From Chitinimonas sp036961565 (lineage in GTDB: Bacteria > Pseudomonadota > Gammaproteobacteria > Burkholderiales > Chitinimonadaceae): DNA of 64,000 nucleotides. Location: the NCBI RefSeq assembly GCF_036961565.1, contig NZ_JBAMDD010000013.1, positions 1 to 64,000 on the forward strand. Reading direction: 5' to 3'. Every line of letters starts with the position of its first letter. Positions within the stretch are counted from its first letter, which is position 1. This document shows, in pieces, positions 23,885 to 33,149 of this stretch. Under the pieces are notes generated by a model. That model saw nothing but the letters and a program-made list of their open reading frames with translations. It had not been told where the DNA came from and did not search any database. The translations under genes and the position numbers were made by a program.

Positions 23885-26800
23885 GAGGAGGACTCTGAAG
23901 GTTCGGGCTGGCTCAGGCTGATGCCGGCACGGCTGGCGAGTACACCCAATAGCGCCAGGGCGGCATCGTAATCATATTGACCGATGGCTTGTTCGACTGC
24001 GGCAAAGGAATGTCCAAGGCCGCTACGCAAGCGCGCTCCTTGCTCTTCGACCAGGCCCAGCGCATCGCCGTCGTTGTCCTGCAGCAAGCGGCTCAAACGA
24101 GCCAGCAAGGGTTGCAGCGGTATCTCAGGGACTGCTGGCGGCGGGGCAACCGTAGGCAGCGCTTGCGACAGGTAGCGGCAGAAGAGATCGAGATCGACTT
24201 CAAGCTTGGCGATGGCCAGGCGTATTTCCGCCGCTGGCTGTTGCTGGCGTATGGCCTGTTCCACGATGCCGGCCTGCTCCTGCAAGCCTTGAGCGCCGAT
24301 ATTGGCGGCAACCCCACGCAGGGAGTGTGCCTCTCGCTCGGCCTCGGCATTGTCCTGTCCCAATAGCTGGGCTATCTTGCCGGCGCTTGGGCCAAAGCGC
24401 TCGGCAAACTGGCCCAGCAACTTGACGTACAGCACCTGGTTGCCGGCTACCCTACGCAGGCCCTCACGGGTATTGAGGCCTGGCATCACGGGCAGCCCAT
24501 CCTCGTCCGCCGTTACCACAGGTTCGCTGGTCTGCTCGCCACCCACCCAGCGGCGCACGCAGGCAAACAGGGCCTCGGGCTCTATCGGCTTGCTGATGTG
24601 ATCCTGCATGCCTTCGTCAAGGCAGCGCTCGCGCTCTTCGACCATGGCATGAGCCGTCATCGCCACGATGGGCATTTGCCGGAACTGGGCGTCGGCCCGT
24701 ATGGCCAGCGTGGCCTCGTGGCCATCCATGATGGGCATCTGCAGATCCATGAAGACCAGGGAGTAGTACTGCGGCCCTACTGCGTTCAGTCGATCAAGGG
24801 CTTCTTGGCCATTGTTGGCAATGTCGATGCGCAGGCCCATGCTCTCCAGCAGTTCGCGGGCGATCTGCTGATTGACCTCATTGTCTTCCACCAGCAGTAT
24901 TCTGGCGCCATCCAGCGGACGGCTGCTGTGTACCAGCGGCAGTTCACCAGCATCACCGATATCGCTGCCCACCAGGGTCACCAGGGTGTCGACCAAGGTG
25001 GAGCGGTTGACTGGCTTGAGCAGGAAACCATCGACGGCGGCGTTTTCGGCACGATGACGTATTTCCTCGCGACCAAAGGCGGTAACCAGTACGATGACGG
25101 GAACCTGGCGCAAAGCGGGGTCATTCTTGACCTGCCGGGTCAGCTCTATGCCATCGATGCCCTTCATTTGCCAGTCGGTCAGCACCACACGGTAGGGGTC
25201 ATCACCATCGGCCGCGCGTATGGCAGCCAGTGCGGCTGCACCGGAATCCACTGCGTCCACACGGAAAGGCATATCACCCAATGCGCCGACCATGACGTCG
25301 CGGGCGACGGGATTGTCGTCCACCACCAGCACCCGCATATTGTTGAAGGCGATAGGCAGTACCCTGCACACGGCGGCCTCATTGCGGGCGAGGCCCAGCC
25401 GGGCACAGAAGCGGAACTGCGAACCTTCGCCCAGCGTGCTCTCGACACTGATTTCACCGCCCATCATCTCCACCAGCCGGCGGGAGATACTCAGCCCCAG
25501 TCCGGTACCGCCAAACTTGCGGGTGGTAGAGCCATCGGCCTGGGTGAAGGCCTTGAATAGCTGGGATGATTGTTCCGGGCTCATGCCTATGCCGGTATCG
25601 CTGACTTCGAACGCCACATGCACGCCTTCGTCGTCCTGCTCCAATACCTTGGCCGCCAGCCTGACTTCGCCGCGATCGGTGAACTTGACCGCGTTGTTGA
25701 CCAGATTGATCAAGACCTGGCCCAGCCGCAGGGGGTCGCCATTGAGCCGGCGCGGTACATTGTTGGGCACGTCAAACAGGTATTCCAGGCCCTTGTCCTG
25801 TGCCCGTCCGCCGGTGACGGCAGCCACATTGGCCAATACCTCATCCAGGTCGAAATCCACCGACTCGATATCCAGCTTGCCGGCCTCGATCTTGGAAAAA
25901 TCGAGGATGTCGTTGATGACACCCAGCAAGGAGACGCCAGCGGTATGGATTTTCTCCACATAGTCGCGCTGCTTGGGTGAGAGCGGGGTCTTGAGTGCCA
26001 GGTGGGCCATGCCGATGACGGCATTCATGGGGGTACGTATTTCGTGGCTCATATTGGCCAGGAACATGGACTTGGCCTGGGTTGCCAGTTCGGCTTCCTC
26101 CTTGGCCATGCGTATGGCTTCACCCTGCTGGCGGGCTTCGGTGACATCCATCCAGAAACCGTTCCAGACCCAGGAACCGTCGGGCTGGGCGCTGCATATG
26201 GTGCGTACCTGCACCCAATGCACCATGCCGTCCCGCAGTACCCTATGCTCAAAATCGGTGTTGTGCTTGCCGGCAATGGCCCGCCGAACGATGCCCTGTG
26301 CCTGGCTGCGATCCTCGGGCATGACATGGCGCCAGCGGGCGGCCGGGTCCGACTGCAGGTCGGTGTAGTCTATGCCCAGGATATCCTTGACCTTGGCACT
26401 GGCGAAGGGGTAGTGGAGCCGGCCATCGGGTTCTAGTCTGAGCTGGAAGATGGCAAGCGGCAGCGCATCAGAGAGGTCGATCAGGCGGCGGCGGGAGTCC
26501 TGGGCCTGGTCGCGGGCGGCGGCCAGTTCGGCGCGGGCTTCCTGGCTGTCGGTAATGTCCTGCCAGAAGCCATTCCAGATCATTTCGCCGCTGGCCACGA
26601 TGCTGGGACGTGCCTCTCCCCAGACCCAACGCAACTGGCCATCGCTACGGCGTATACGGAAGGCCTGTTCCCACGGGCGGCTTTGTACCACGGCCTCGCG
26701 TATGGCGGTGTGCACGCTCTCCACGTCGCGCTCGACGATCAGGCTGAAGGCCTCGTCGGCATCCGACATGATGGCCTCAGGCGAACGGCCAAATTCCTGC

Positions 26801-28251
26801 CATTGTGCATTGGCAAAGGTCACTACCGGTTTGCCATCGACAAAACGAAGCTGGAATACGGCCAGCGGCAGCTTGTCGGTCAGCTCACGGGCACGTACTT
26901 CGGCGGCCGTCAGTGCCTGTTCATTGCGCTTGCGCTCGCTGATATCGCGGACAAAGGCGGTGGCGTGCCAATCCCGGCCCTCCTGGTAGCCGGTCAAGGC
27001 CAACTCTATCGGCACCAGATGGCCCTTGGCGTGGCAGCCCTCGACTTCGACCACATGGTCTATCAAGGGGCCTTGGCCGGTTTTATGGAAACGCTCCAGA
27101 CCGGCATCGGCCACTGCCCGAAGAGATTGCGGTGGCAGGAAGGTATGTACCTGGCGCCCCAAGGCCTCCTCGCGGGTCCAGCCGAAGATGCGTTCTGCAG
27201 CCGGGTTCCAGTAGATCACATGACCATTGCCATCGATGCTGATGATGGCCTCTGGCGCGGCTGCCAGCAGGATTTCGGTACGGGCTTGTTCTGCCCTGTG
27301 GGCCAGTGATGCTGCCAGCTCCCGCTGCTGCTGTATGACAACCGTGACCAGCAGCGTCAGCATGGAAAGCGACAGCAGGAATAGGAACAGCGATGCCAGG
27401 TGGGTGGGGGTGTCGATCAGCAGACCGGCCTGGCCAGTCAGTTGCAGCGAGATGGTGACCAGGCCCGTCACCAGAATGGCGGAGTGCACGAAGAGCGGTG
27501 GGAACCGCAGGGCGGCCCAGACCAGCAGGGGCAATGCCATGAAGCCGACGACCTGCACCGGGAGTGCGGCATAGCGGGTGTACCACCAGGCCAGCGCGGC
27601 ACAGCCCAAACCGGTGACGATATAGATGATCTGCTGCGAGGTGTGCTTGAGCGGGATCGGGCGATAGCGTTCCGGTGAGTTCAGCACCTGGCGGCTACCG
27701 GCATCCAGGCGTAAACCCCAGGATATCAGCGCTGGCAGACAGATCCATAAGCCGAACAGGTCACCCACCCCGAATTGAGCCCAGTGGCCAAACCAGCCAT
27801 TGTCGGTACAGCGGGCCGTGGCGGCAAAGCCGCAATAGCCTACGGTGGCGAGGCTGGCGCTGATGATGGCGTAGAGCAGGGCCATTGCCATCAGCCACAG
27901 ATTGTCCTTGACCTTGCCCAATGAGAGATCAAGGCTGGTGCGGCGGGCAATGAAGGCCACGCTGCTGGCAGTGATCACCATGCAGACGGGCTCTATCAAG
28001 CCATACAGGTAACGGCTGCTCTTGTAGAAATCGACGGAGACATAGTCGTAGTAGATATAGAGCGCGATACACAGCAGGTAACGCGGCCCATAGAGCAGCG
28101 CCACTGCGCAGGCTACCGCCGCTGGCGGCCAGACAGGCGTAAGGAAGGCGCTGCCGGCCGACATGAAAACCGAGCCCAGTTGCGCGGCCAGCGCGAAGAT
28201 GACTACGATGACTAGGCTGCGGATAAGGTAGAGATACTTGGCGTCGAGCAT
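23881..28251 (-). CDS. MASE1/PAS hybrid histidine kinase with two receivers and HPt
   Basis: 1456 residues. Residues about 1-310 form a MASE1-like membrane sensor with eight or more helices. Three PAS domains follow (about 325-450, 455-575, 590-705; each ends in an ERxE/DIT-type linker), then HisKA (MSHEIRTPMN, His near 735), HATPase (NAVKFTD, DTGIGMS, GGTGLGLSI), receiver 1 (VLVVDDNP, LTDWQMKGIDG; about 970-1095), receiver 2 (ILLVEDNE, FMDLQMPIMDG; about 1115-1235), HPt (AHSLRGVAANIGA; about 1250-1350), and a tail with GQYDYD. The gene is only three bases after the REC-REC-kinase gene and overlaps the next. Confidence 0.95.
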   Translation of the reverse strand: MLDAKYLYLIRSLVIVVIFALAAQLGSVFMSAGSAFLTPVWPPAAVACAVALLYGPRYLLCIALYIYYDYVSVDFYKSSRYLYGLIEPVCMVITASSVAFIARRTSLDLSLGKVKDNLWLMAMALLYAIISASLATVGYCGFAATARCTDNGWFGHWAQFGVGDLFGLWICLPALISWGLRLDAGSRQVLNSPERYRPIPLKHTSQQIIYIVTGLGCAALAWWYTRYAALPVQVVGFMALPLLVWAALRFPPLFVHSAILVTGLVTISLQLTGQAGLLIDTPTHLASLFLFLLSLSMLTLLVTVVIQQQRELAASLAHRAEQARTEILLAAAPEAIISIDGNGHVIYWNPAAERIFGWTREEALGRQVHTFLPPQSLRAVADAGLERFHKTGQGPLIDHVVEVEGCHAKGHLVPIELALTGYQEGRDWHATAFVRDISERKRNEQALTAAEVRARELTDKLPLAVFQLRFVDGKPVVTFANAQWQEFGRSPEAIMSDADEAFSLIVERDVESVHTAIREAVVQSRPWEQAFRIRRSDGQLRWVWGEARPSIVASGEMIWNGFWQDITDSQEARAELAAARDQAQDSRRRLIDLSDALPLAIFQLRLEPDGRLHYPFASAKVKDILGIDYTDLQSDPAARWRHVMPEDRSQAQGIVRRAIAGKHNTDFEHRVLRDGMVHWVQVRTICSAQPDGSWVWNGFWMDVTEARQQGEAIRMAKEEAELATQAKSMFLANMSHEIRTPMNAVIGMAHLALKTPLSPKQRDYVEKIHTAGVSLLGVINDILDFSKIEAGKLDIESVDFDLDEVLANVAAVTGGRAQDKGLEYLFDVPNNVPRRLNGDPLRLGQVLINLVNNAVKFTDRGEVRLAAKVLEQDDEGVHVAFEVSDTGIGMSPEQSSQLFKAFTQADGSTTRKFGGTGLGLSISRRLVEMMGGEISVESTLGEGSQFRFCARLGLARNEAAVCRVLPIAFNNMRVLVVDDNPVARDVMVGALGDMPFRVDAVDSGAAALAAIRAADGDDPYRVVLTDWQMKGIDGIELTRQVKNDPALRQVPVIVLVTAFGREEIRHRAENAAVDGFLLKPVNRSTLVDTLVTLVGSDIGDAGELPLVHSSRPLDGARILLVEDNEVNQQIARELLESMGLRIDIANNGQEALDRLNAVGPQYYSLVFMDLQMPIMDGHEATLAIRADAQFRQMPIVAMTAHAMVEERERCLDEGMQDHISKPIEPEALFACVRRWVGGEQTSEPVVTADEDGLPVMPGLNTREGLRRVAGNQVLYVKLLGQFAERFGPSAGKIAQLLGQDNAEAEREAHSLRGVAANIGAQGLQEQAGIVEQAIRQQQPAAEIRLAIAKLEVDLDLFCRYLSQALPTVAPPPAVPEIPLQPLLARLSRLLQDNDGDALGLVEEQGARLRSGLGHSFAAVEQAIGQYDYDAALALLGVLASRAGISLSQPEPSESSS

Positions 28252-28254
28252 GCG

Positions 28255-29832
28255 CTAGTCTGCGGCAGGGAGATAGACGAAAACCTGGGTACTATCCTGG
28301 GTATCGTCGCAAATCAGGTCTATATGGCCGCCCTGGGCTTCGGTCAGCAGTTTGGCTGAATAGGTGCCCAGGCCGGTACCACCGGACTTGCCATGGGTGA
28401 CATACTTGTCGAAGAAACGTGGCCGGATGCTGGTGGGTACGGCACCCTGATTCATCACTTCAACCAGGCACTCACCACCGACGCGGGTCAAGGCAATCCG
28501 CACCACACTATCGTCTGCAGCGGCTTCCACGGCATTTTTCAGCAGGTTGGCGAAGATGGAGCGGCATAGCGCCGCTTCGGCCAGGGCATGTTGCTCCAGC
28601 GGTATGTCCAACACGATGTCCACTGGCTTCCAGGCAAACTGCACCTTGATCTCCTGCACCACGGTATCCAGCAACTTGCCCAGTGCCAGCCGAGTGGTTT
28701 CTGCCTGGAATTGGCCCTGCTCGATCTTGTACAGGGTCAATGACAGGGTCACCATGTCCAGCGCATGGCGGGCCGCACCCTCCAGCAGTTCCAGCCGTTC
28801 GCGCTGGGCGTTGGGCCAATCGCTGTCGAGCAGCATCAGCTCGGCGGTATGGGCAATGGCGCTGATGGGGTTTTTCAGGTCGTGGTGGGTGATGCGCTCA
28901 ATATCGTCGCGCAGACGGGCATTGTCCGACAGTACCTGGTTCTGTCTGGTCAGGTCGCGACGGGCCTGGCTCAAGCGCAGGTGGGTGCGGATACGTGCCT
29001 TGAGTATGGCGGGCTGTGCCGGCTTGACCACGTAATCAACCGCGCCAAGGTCCAGGCCATCGACCACATCGTCAGCCTGGTCACGCGCCGTCAGAAAGAT
29101 CACCGGTATATCACGGGTGGCAGGATTGGCCTTGAGCTGGTGGCACACTTCGTTGCCATCCATCTCGGGCATCATTACATCCAGCAGTATCAGGTCGGGC
29201 GGGTTGGGGCCGTTGGCGATCTCCAGCGCCTTGCGGCCGCTGATGGCCACCTTGATGGCGTATTCACTCTTGAGTATGCCGGCGATGACTTCGATATTGG
29301 TGGCCACATCATCCACTACCAGTACCGAGGCCCGTGACAGCCGCTCCTCACTGGGGGCATCCAGGCCCAGTACCGGCGTTTCTGCCGGTAAGGGCATAGG
29401 CATGGGCAGGGGTTTCAGTGTTGCTTTGGGCAACACTGTCTGCGCCGGTTCTACCGATTTACCCAGCAGCTTGACGATACGGGCGCGCAGGGTTGCGGCC
29501 GTAAAGGGCTTGACCAGGTAGTCGCTGACGCCTGCCTCGATGGCCTTACCCAGAAACTCCCTGCCGGATTCGGCGGTGAGCAGGATGAAGGGCACGTCGC
29601 GATAGTGACCATCATTGCGGCACCAGCACAGCAGTTCGTAGCCCGTCATGCCGGGCATGTTCCAATCCGCAATGACCAGCTGTATGGGAACGGATTCCAG
29701 TATGTGCTTGGCCTCCAGCCCCTGGCTGGCTGCGTGCAGGTTGTGCAGCTCCATACCGTTGAGGACGTGTTGTACCGCCAGTCGCATCTGGTGGTAATCG
29801 TCTGCGATCAGGATATTCGGTGTCTTGTCCAT
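28255..29832 (-). CDS. Two receivers fused to a histidine kinase core
   Basis: 525 residues, cytoplasmic. Receiver 1 (residues about 5-125) has the CheY-like pattern NILIADDYHQMR, VIADWNMPGMTG, LLTAE and LVKPF. Receiver 2 (about 165-285) has VLVVDDVATN, LILLDVMMPEMDG and VVKPA. A kinase core follows, with the candidate phospho-His in ITHHDLKNPISA (about residue 316) and a HATPase (N-box LLKNAVEAA, G2 box SGGTGLGTYSAK). The G1 box is degenerate (VMNQGAVP instead of DxGxG). A receiver-controlled kinase, paralogous to the product of 31460-33025. It ends three bases before the MASE1 kinase start. Confidence 0.93.
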   Translation of the reverse strand: MDKTPNILIADDYHQMRLAVQHVLNGMELHNLHAASQGLEAKHILESVPIQLVIADWNMPGMTGYELLCWCRNDGHYRDVPFILLTAESGREFLGKAIEAGVSDYLVKPFTAATLRARIVKLLGKSVEPAQTVLPKATLKPLPMPMPLPAETPVLGLDAPSEERLSRASVLVVDDVATNIEVIAGILKSEYAIKVAISGRKALEIANGPNPPDLILLDVMMPEMDGNEVCHQLKANPATRDIPVIFLTARDQADDVVDGLDLGAVDYVVKPAQPAILKARIRTHLRLSQARRDLTRQNQVLSDNARLRDDIERITHHDLKNPISAIAHTAELMLLDSDWPNAQRERLELLEGAARHALDMVTLSLTLYKIEQGQFQAETTRLALGKLLDTVVQEIKVQFAWKPVDIVLDIPLEQHALAEAALCRSIFANLLKNAVEAAADDSVVRIALTRVGGECLVEVMNQGAVPTSIRPRFFDKYVTHGKSGGTGLGTYSAKLLTEAQGGHIDLICDDTQDSTQVFVYLPAAD

Positions 29833-29942
29833 GGCGGCAGGCTGGGTGGAAGCGTATGTTTTCCACCGGGGCTAAGTGAAAGGGCAGTGTATCAGGCAAC
29901 GCTGTTTGGGCTGAGGCCGGCTTCCTTAACAATTTCCTAAAG

Positions 29943-31463
29943 CTAACCTAAACCGGGTGTATAGGCACGAACGGCTGCACGCAAGGCCTCCAGCGCTTGA
30001 TCGTAGTCGAATTCAGCAAGGGCGTGTCCAACATCCCCGCATGGTTGGCTACCGAAACTGGCGGCGATATCGGGGGCCAGGCTGGCGAACAGCCGGTTGG
30101 CCTCGCGGTCACTGTCTTCCATTAACTGTAGCAGGCGATCCAGCTGGTCTTGCCATTGGGCCAGTGGCCTTGTGCTGGTGTGGGCTGCGGTCGCTGATGC
30201 AGCTAGCGGTTTAACTGTTTGCGGCGCCGCAAGATTGCGACTGGTGGGCAATGCGCCATCGGCCTGGCCCAGCCAGCAATCAAAGATGAATCGGCTGCCC
30301 TGGGCGGGCGTGCTCTCCACCCGGATATCGCCACCCATCAGGGTAATCAATTCCCGGCTGATGGAAAGCCCCAGCCCGGTTCCGCCGTAACGGCGGGTGG
30401 TAGAGCCATCCGCCTGGGTAAACGCCTTGAAGACCTTGCCTGCTTGTTCATTTGTCATGCCTATGCCGGTATCACTCACTATGCCCTGTATCTGGATACG
30501 TCCTGACTGCTGCGCCAACACATCGAGCGTCAGGGCGACCTCTCCATGCTCGGTAAACTTGATGGCATTGCTGAGCAGGTTGATGAGTACCTGGCCCAGG
30601 CGCAAAGGGTCGCCCAGCAGGTGGTGGGGCAGGTTGTCGGCCACCTGCAGCCGGTATGTTAGCCCCTTGTTTTCGGCCAAGTATTGGGTCACCACGCGCA
30701 GATGATCCAGGACTTCCTGCAACTCGAATGGCACTTGTTCGAGCCGGAGTTGGCCGGATTCGATCTTGGCGGAGTCCAGTATGTCGTTGATCAGGTTCAG
30801 CAAGGTGTCGCCGGCCTTGTGGATCTTCTCGACGTAGCTGCGTTGGGCAGCGGGCAGCTCGCCCTCCAGTGCCAGATAAGACAGGCCGATGATGGCGTTC
30901 AGCGGCGTGCGTATCTCGTGGCTCATATTGGCCAGGAACATGGATTTGGCGGCAGTAGCCTGTTCTGCCTGGCTTTGGGCATCCCGCAAGGCCCAGGTCT
31001 GGCGGCGTTGCGCGGTGACATCCATCCAGTAACCACTCCATACTGTGCTGCCATCCGGCTGCCTGATGGGGTCGGCATAGGCACGCACCCAGCGTGCTGC
31101 GCCAAACATGTCCAGGCTGTGTTCGTACTCCAGCCCTATACCCTGTTTGGCGGCGTGCAAGGCCTTAATCTTGCAGATGCGAGTCTCCTCCGGCGGGACG
31201 TTGCGCCAGCGATTCTGGTGGTCTGCCAATATCTCGTGCGCCTCCACGCCCAGCACATCGGCTGCCTTGGGGCTGACATACAAATAGCGGCCTTCATCGC
31301 CGATCAGCTGGAACTGGAACACGGCCATGGGCAATACGGCATGGATGCGCTCCTGCTGCTGCCTTACCTGCCGGAGTTGCGCTTGCTGGCTTTCACGCAG
31401 CCGAGCTACCCAGCTCATGGGCCGGTTGCAGGCCGGACTGAGGGCGTGGATGAGCTTGCTCAT
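29943..31463 (-). CDS. PAS-domain sensor histidine kinase without receiver or HPt
   Basis: 506 residues. No membrane segment is evident. A PAS domain (about 35-155, with PMAVFQFQLIGDEGRYLYVSPKAADVLG) precedes HisKA (MSHEIRTPLNAI, His near 179) and HATPase (NAIKFTEHGE, DTGIGMT, GGTGLGLSI, to about 410). It lacks the receiver and HPt of the hybrid kinases in the cluster but keeps their C-terminal tail (about 440-506, with AEFDYDQALEAL). The start overlaps the preceding gene by four bases. Downstream there is a 110-base gap before the next REC-REC-kinase, the largest inside the cluster and a possible second promoter. Confidence 0.94.
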   Translation of the reverse strand: MSKLIHALSPACNRPMSWVARLRESQQAQLRQVRQQQERIHAVLPMAVFQFQLIGDEGRYLYVSPKAADVLGVEAHEILADHQNRWRNVPPEETRICKIKALHAAKQGIGLEYEHSLDMFGAARWVRAYADPIRQPDGSTVWSGYWMDVTAQRRQTWALRDAQSQAEQATAAKSMFLANMSHEIRTPLNAIIGLSYLALEGELPAAQRSYVEKIHKAGDTLLNLINDILDSAKIESGQLRLEQVPFELQEVLDHLRVVTQYLAENKGLTYRLQVADNLPHHLLGDPLRLGQVLINLLSNAIKFTEHGEVALTLDVLAQQSGRIQIQGIVSDTGIGMTNEQAGKVFKAFTQADGSTTRRYGGTGLGLSISRELITLMGGDIRVESTPAQGSRFIFDCWLGQADGALPTSRNLAAPQTVKPLAASATAAHTSTRPLAQWQDQLDRLLQLMEDSDREANRLFASLAPDIAASFGSQPCGDVGHALAEFDYDQALEALRAAVRAYTPGLG

Positions 31464-33025
31464 GGGGTGTTGTTGCCGCCTGATGGCGCGGCGGGCAGGC
31501 TGAGTACCAAGGTGGTGCCGCTGGTTTCGTCGCTTTCAAATTGCAGCTCGCCGTTCTGCGCCCTGGCGTAAAGCCTGGCCGAGTAGGTGCCTATGCCCGT
31601 GCCACCAACCTTGCCTGCTGTCGCGTACTTGTCGAAAAAGCGCTGCCTGAGTTCCGGCGGGATGGCGCCGTGATTGTGCAGGCGGAGCGTCAGCCACTTG
31701 TCGTCCAGACCGAAATGGGCAGTGACAACCCCATTGTCGGGCGAAGCTTCGGCGGCATTGCGTAGCAGATTGCCCAGCAGGCTGGCGGTCAGGCCACTAT
31801 CACCCAGCGCCCAACTTGCCTGAGTCGCATCAGCCGGGTTTTGTATCCGTATGCCTTTGGCCAGAAAACTGGTCTCGGTTTCCCGCGCAGCGCGTGTCAG
31901 TATGTCAGCCAGATCAAATGGCTGCGCCTGCAGTACAAAGGTGCCTGTCTCGATACGGAAAAGATCTAGTGTACGGTTGACCTGTTCTATGGCTTGCCGG
32001 GTAGCATCGGTGGCCAGCCGCGCCAACTCCCGCTGCCTGGGGCCGAGGCCGGGGTCGTCCAGCAGGCATTCACTGGCCTGCAGTGCGGCTGTGAGCGGGT
32101 TTTTCAGATCATGCCTGCCCATGCGTTCCACCTCGTCACGCAAGTGGGCATGCTCGGCCAGGGTGCCCGATTGCTCGGTAAGCTGAACCAGATGCTGTGC
32201 CAGCCTGAGATGCGTGCGTACCCTGGCACGCAAAACAGTGGGGTGTGCTGGCTTGACCACATAGTCGACTGCGCCCAATTCCAGTCCCTCGGCCACATCG
32301 CCGGGTTGATCGCGTGCCGTCATGAAAATGATGGGGATATGCCGGGTGGCTTCATCCTGCTTGAGGCGGCGACAGACCTCGTGGCCATCCATGCCGGGCA
32401 TCATCACATCCAGCAGGATCAGGTCGGGCGCCTGCCGGGCCACGATGTCCAGGGCTTTCTGGCCGCTGATGGCGACCTTGATGCCATAGTCTTGCTCGAG
32501 CAGGCCGGCAGTTACCTCGATATTGTCCTTGACGTCGTCAACGATCAGGATGGTCTTGCGCTTGCCATCTACATCCTGTGGCGGCAAACCGACCACTGGG
32601 GGGCGCTCGACCGGTGCCTGTGGTGCCTGTGCCTCGCCATCGATAAGGCGCTGGAAGCGCTGCCGGAATTGCTGGCTGGTGAAGGGCTTGACCAGATAGT
32701 CGCTGACGCCTCGGTGGAGGGCCGCCTTGATGCGATCACGGGTGGCCTCGGCGGTGAGCAACATGAAGGGTATGCCGGCCGAGGACGGGTTGGTGCGCAC
32801 CCATTCCAGCAACTGCAGGCCATCCATGCCCGGCATATTCCAGTCGCTGACTATGCAGGCCACCGTTTGCTGCTGCAGTATAGAGATGGCTTCGCGGCCA
32901 TTGCTGGCCTGCTCCACTGCTTGATAGCCCAGTTCCGCCAGGATGCCCTTGATGGATTGTCGCAAGGGGGCGTGGTCGTCCACTATCAGGATAAGGTTGT
33001 TGTGCGGCGGATCGTGAGGGGGCAT
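31460..33025 (-). CDS. Two receivers fused to a histidine kinase core, first gene of the signalling cluster
   Basis: 521 residues, paralogue of the product of 28255-29832. Receiver 1 (residues about 8-130) has LILIVDDHAPLRQ, VSDWNMPGMDG, LLTAE and LVKPF; receiver 2 (about 155-275) has ILIVDDVKDN, LILLDVMMPGMDG and VVKPA. The kinase core has the candidate phospho-His in MGRHDLKNPLTA (about residue 307), N-box NLLRNAAEAS, a degenerate G1 box (LHNHGAIP), and GGTGIGTYSAR. It is the promoter-proximal gene of the six and overlaps the PAS kinase by four bases. Upstream lies a 124-base gap to degV that holds the degV terminator. Confidence 0.93.
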   Translation of the reverse strand: MPPHDPPHNNLILIVDDHAPLRQSIKGILAELGYQAVEQASNGREAISILQQQTVACIVSDWNMPGMDGLQLLEWVRTNPSSAGIPFMLLTAEATRDRIKAALHRGVSDYLVKPFTSQQFRQRFQRLIDGEAQAPQAPVERPPVVGLPPQDVDGKRKTILIVDDVKDNIEVTAGLLEQDYGIKVAISGQKALDIVARQAPDLILLDVMMPGMDGHEVCRRLKQDEATRHIPIIFMTARDQPGDVAEGLELGAVDYVVKPAHPTVLRARVRTHLRLAQHLVQLTEQSGTLAEHAHLRDEVERMGRHDLKNPLTAALQASECLLDDPGLGPRQRELARLATDATRQAIEQVNRTLDLFRIETGTFVLQAQPFDLADILTRAARETETSFLAKGIRIQNPADATQASWALGDSGLTASLLGNLLRNAAEASPDNGVVTAHFGLDDKWLTLRLHNHGAIPPELRQRFFDKYATAGKVGGTGIGTYSARLYARAQNGELQFESDETSGTTLVLSLPAAPSGGNNTP

Positions 33026-33096
33026 GGATCAATCTTGCAGATAGGCACCCTCTACATATAGCTCATAAGCGGGCTGTCGCCGCAGCTGATATCCCA

Positions 33097-33125
33097 TGAA
33101 AAAAGCCGCGAAATTTCGCGGCTTT
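33097..33125 (-). terminator. Terminator after degV
   Basis: A perfect 12-base stem AAAGCCGCGAAA / TTTCGCGGCTTT (33102-33125) with no loop bases beyond the centre; on the minus strand it is followed by TTTTC. It ends the degV transcript 24 bases after its stop and separates it from the signalling cluster. Confidence 0.88.
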
Positions 33126-33149
33126 CTGTCTTGCACCCATGAGGGGAGG

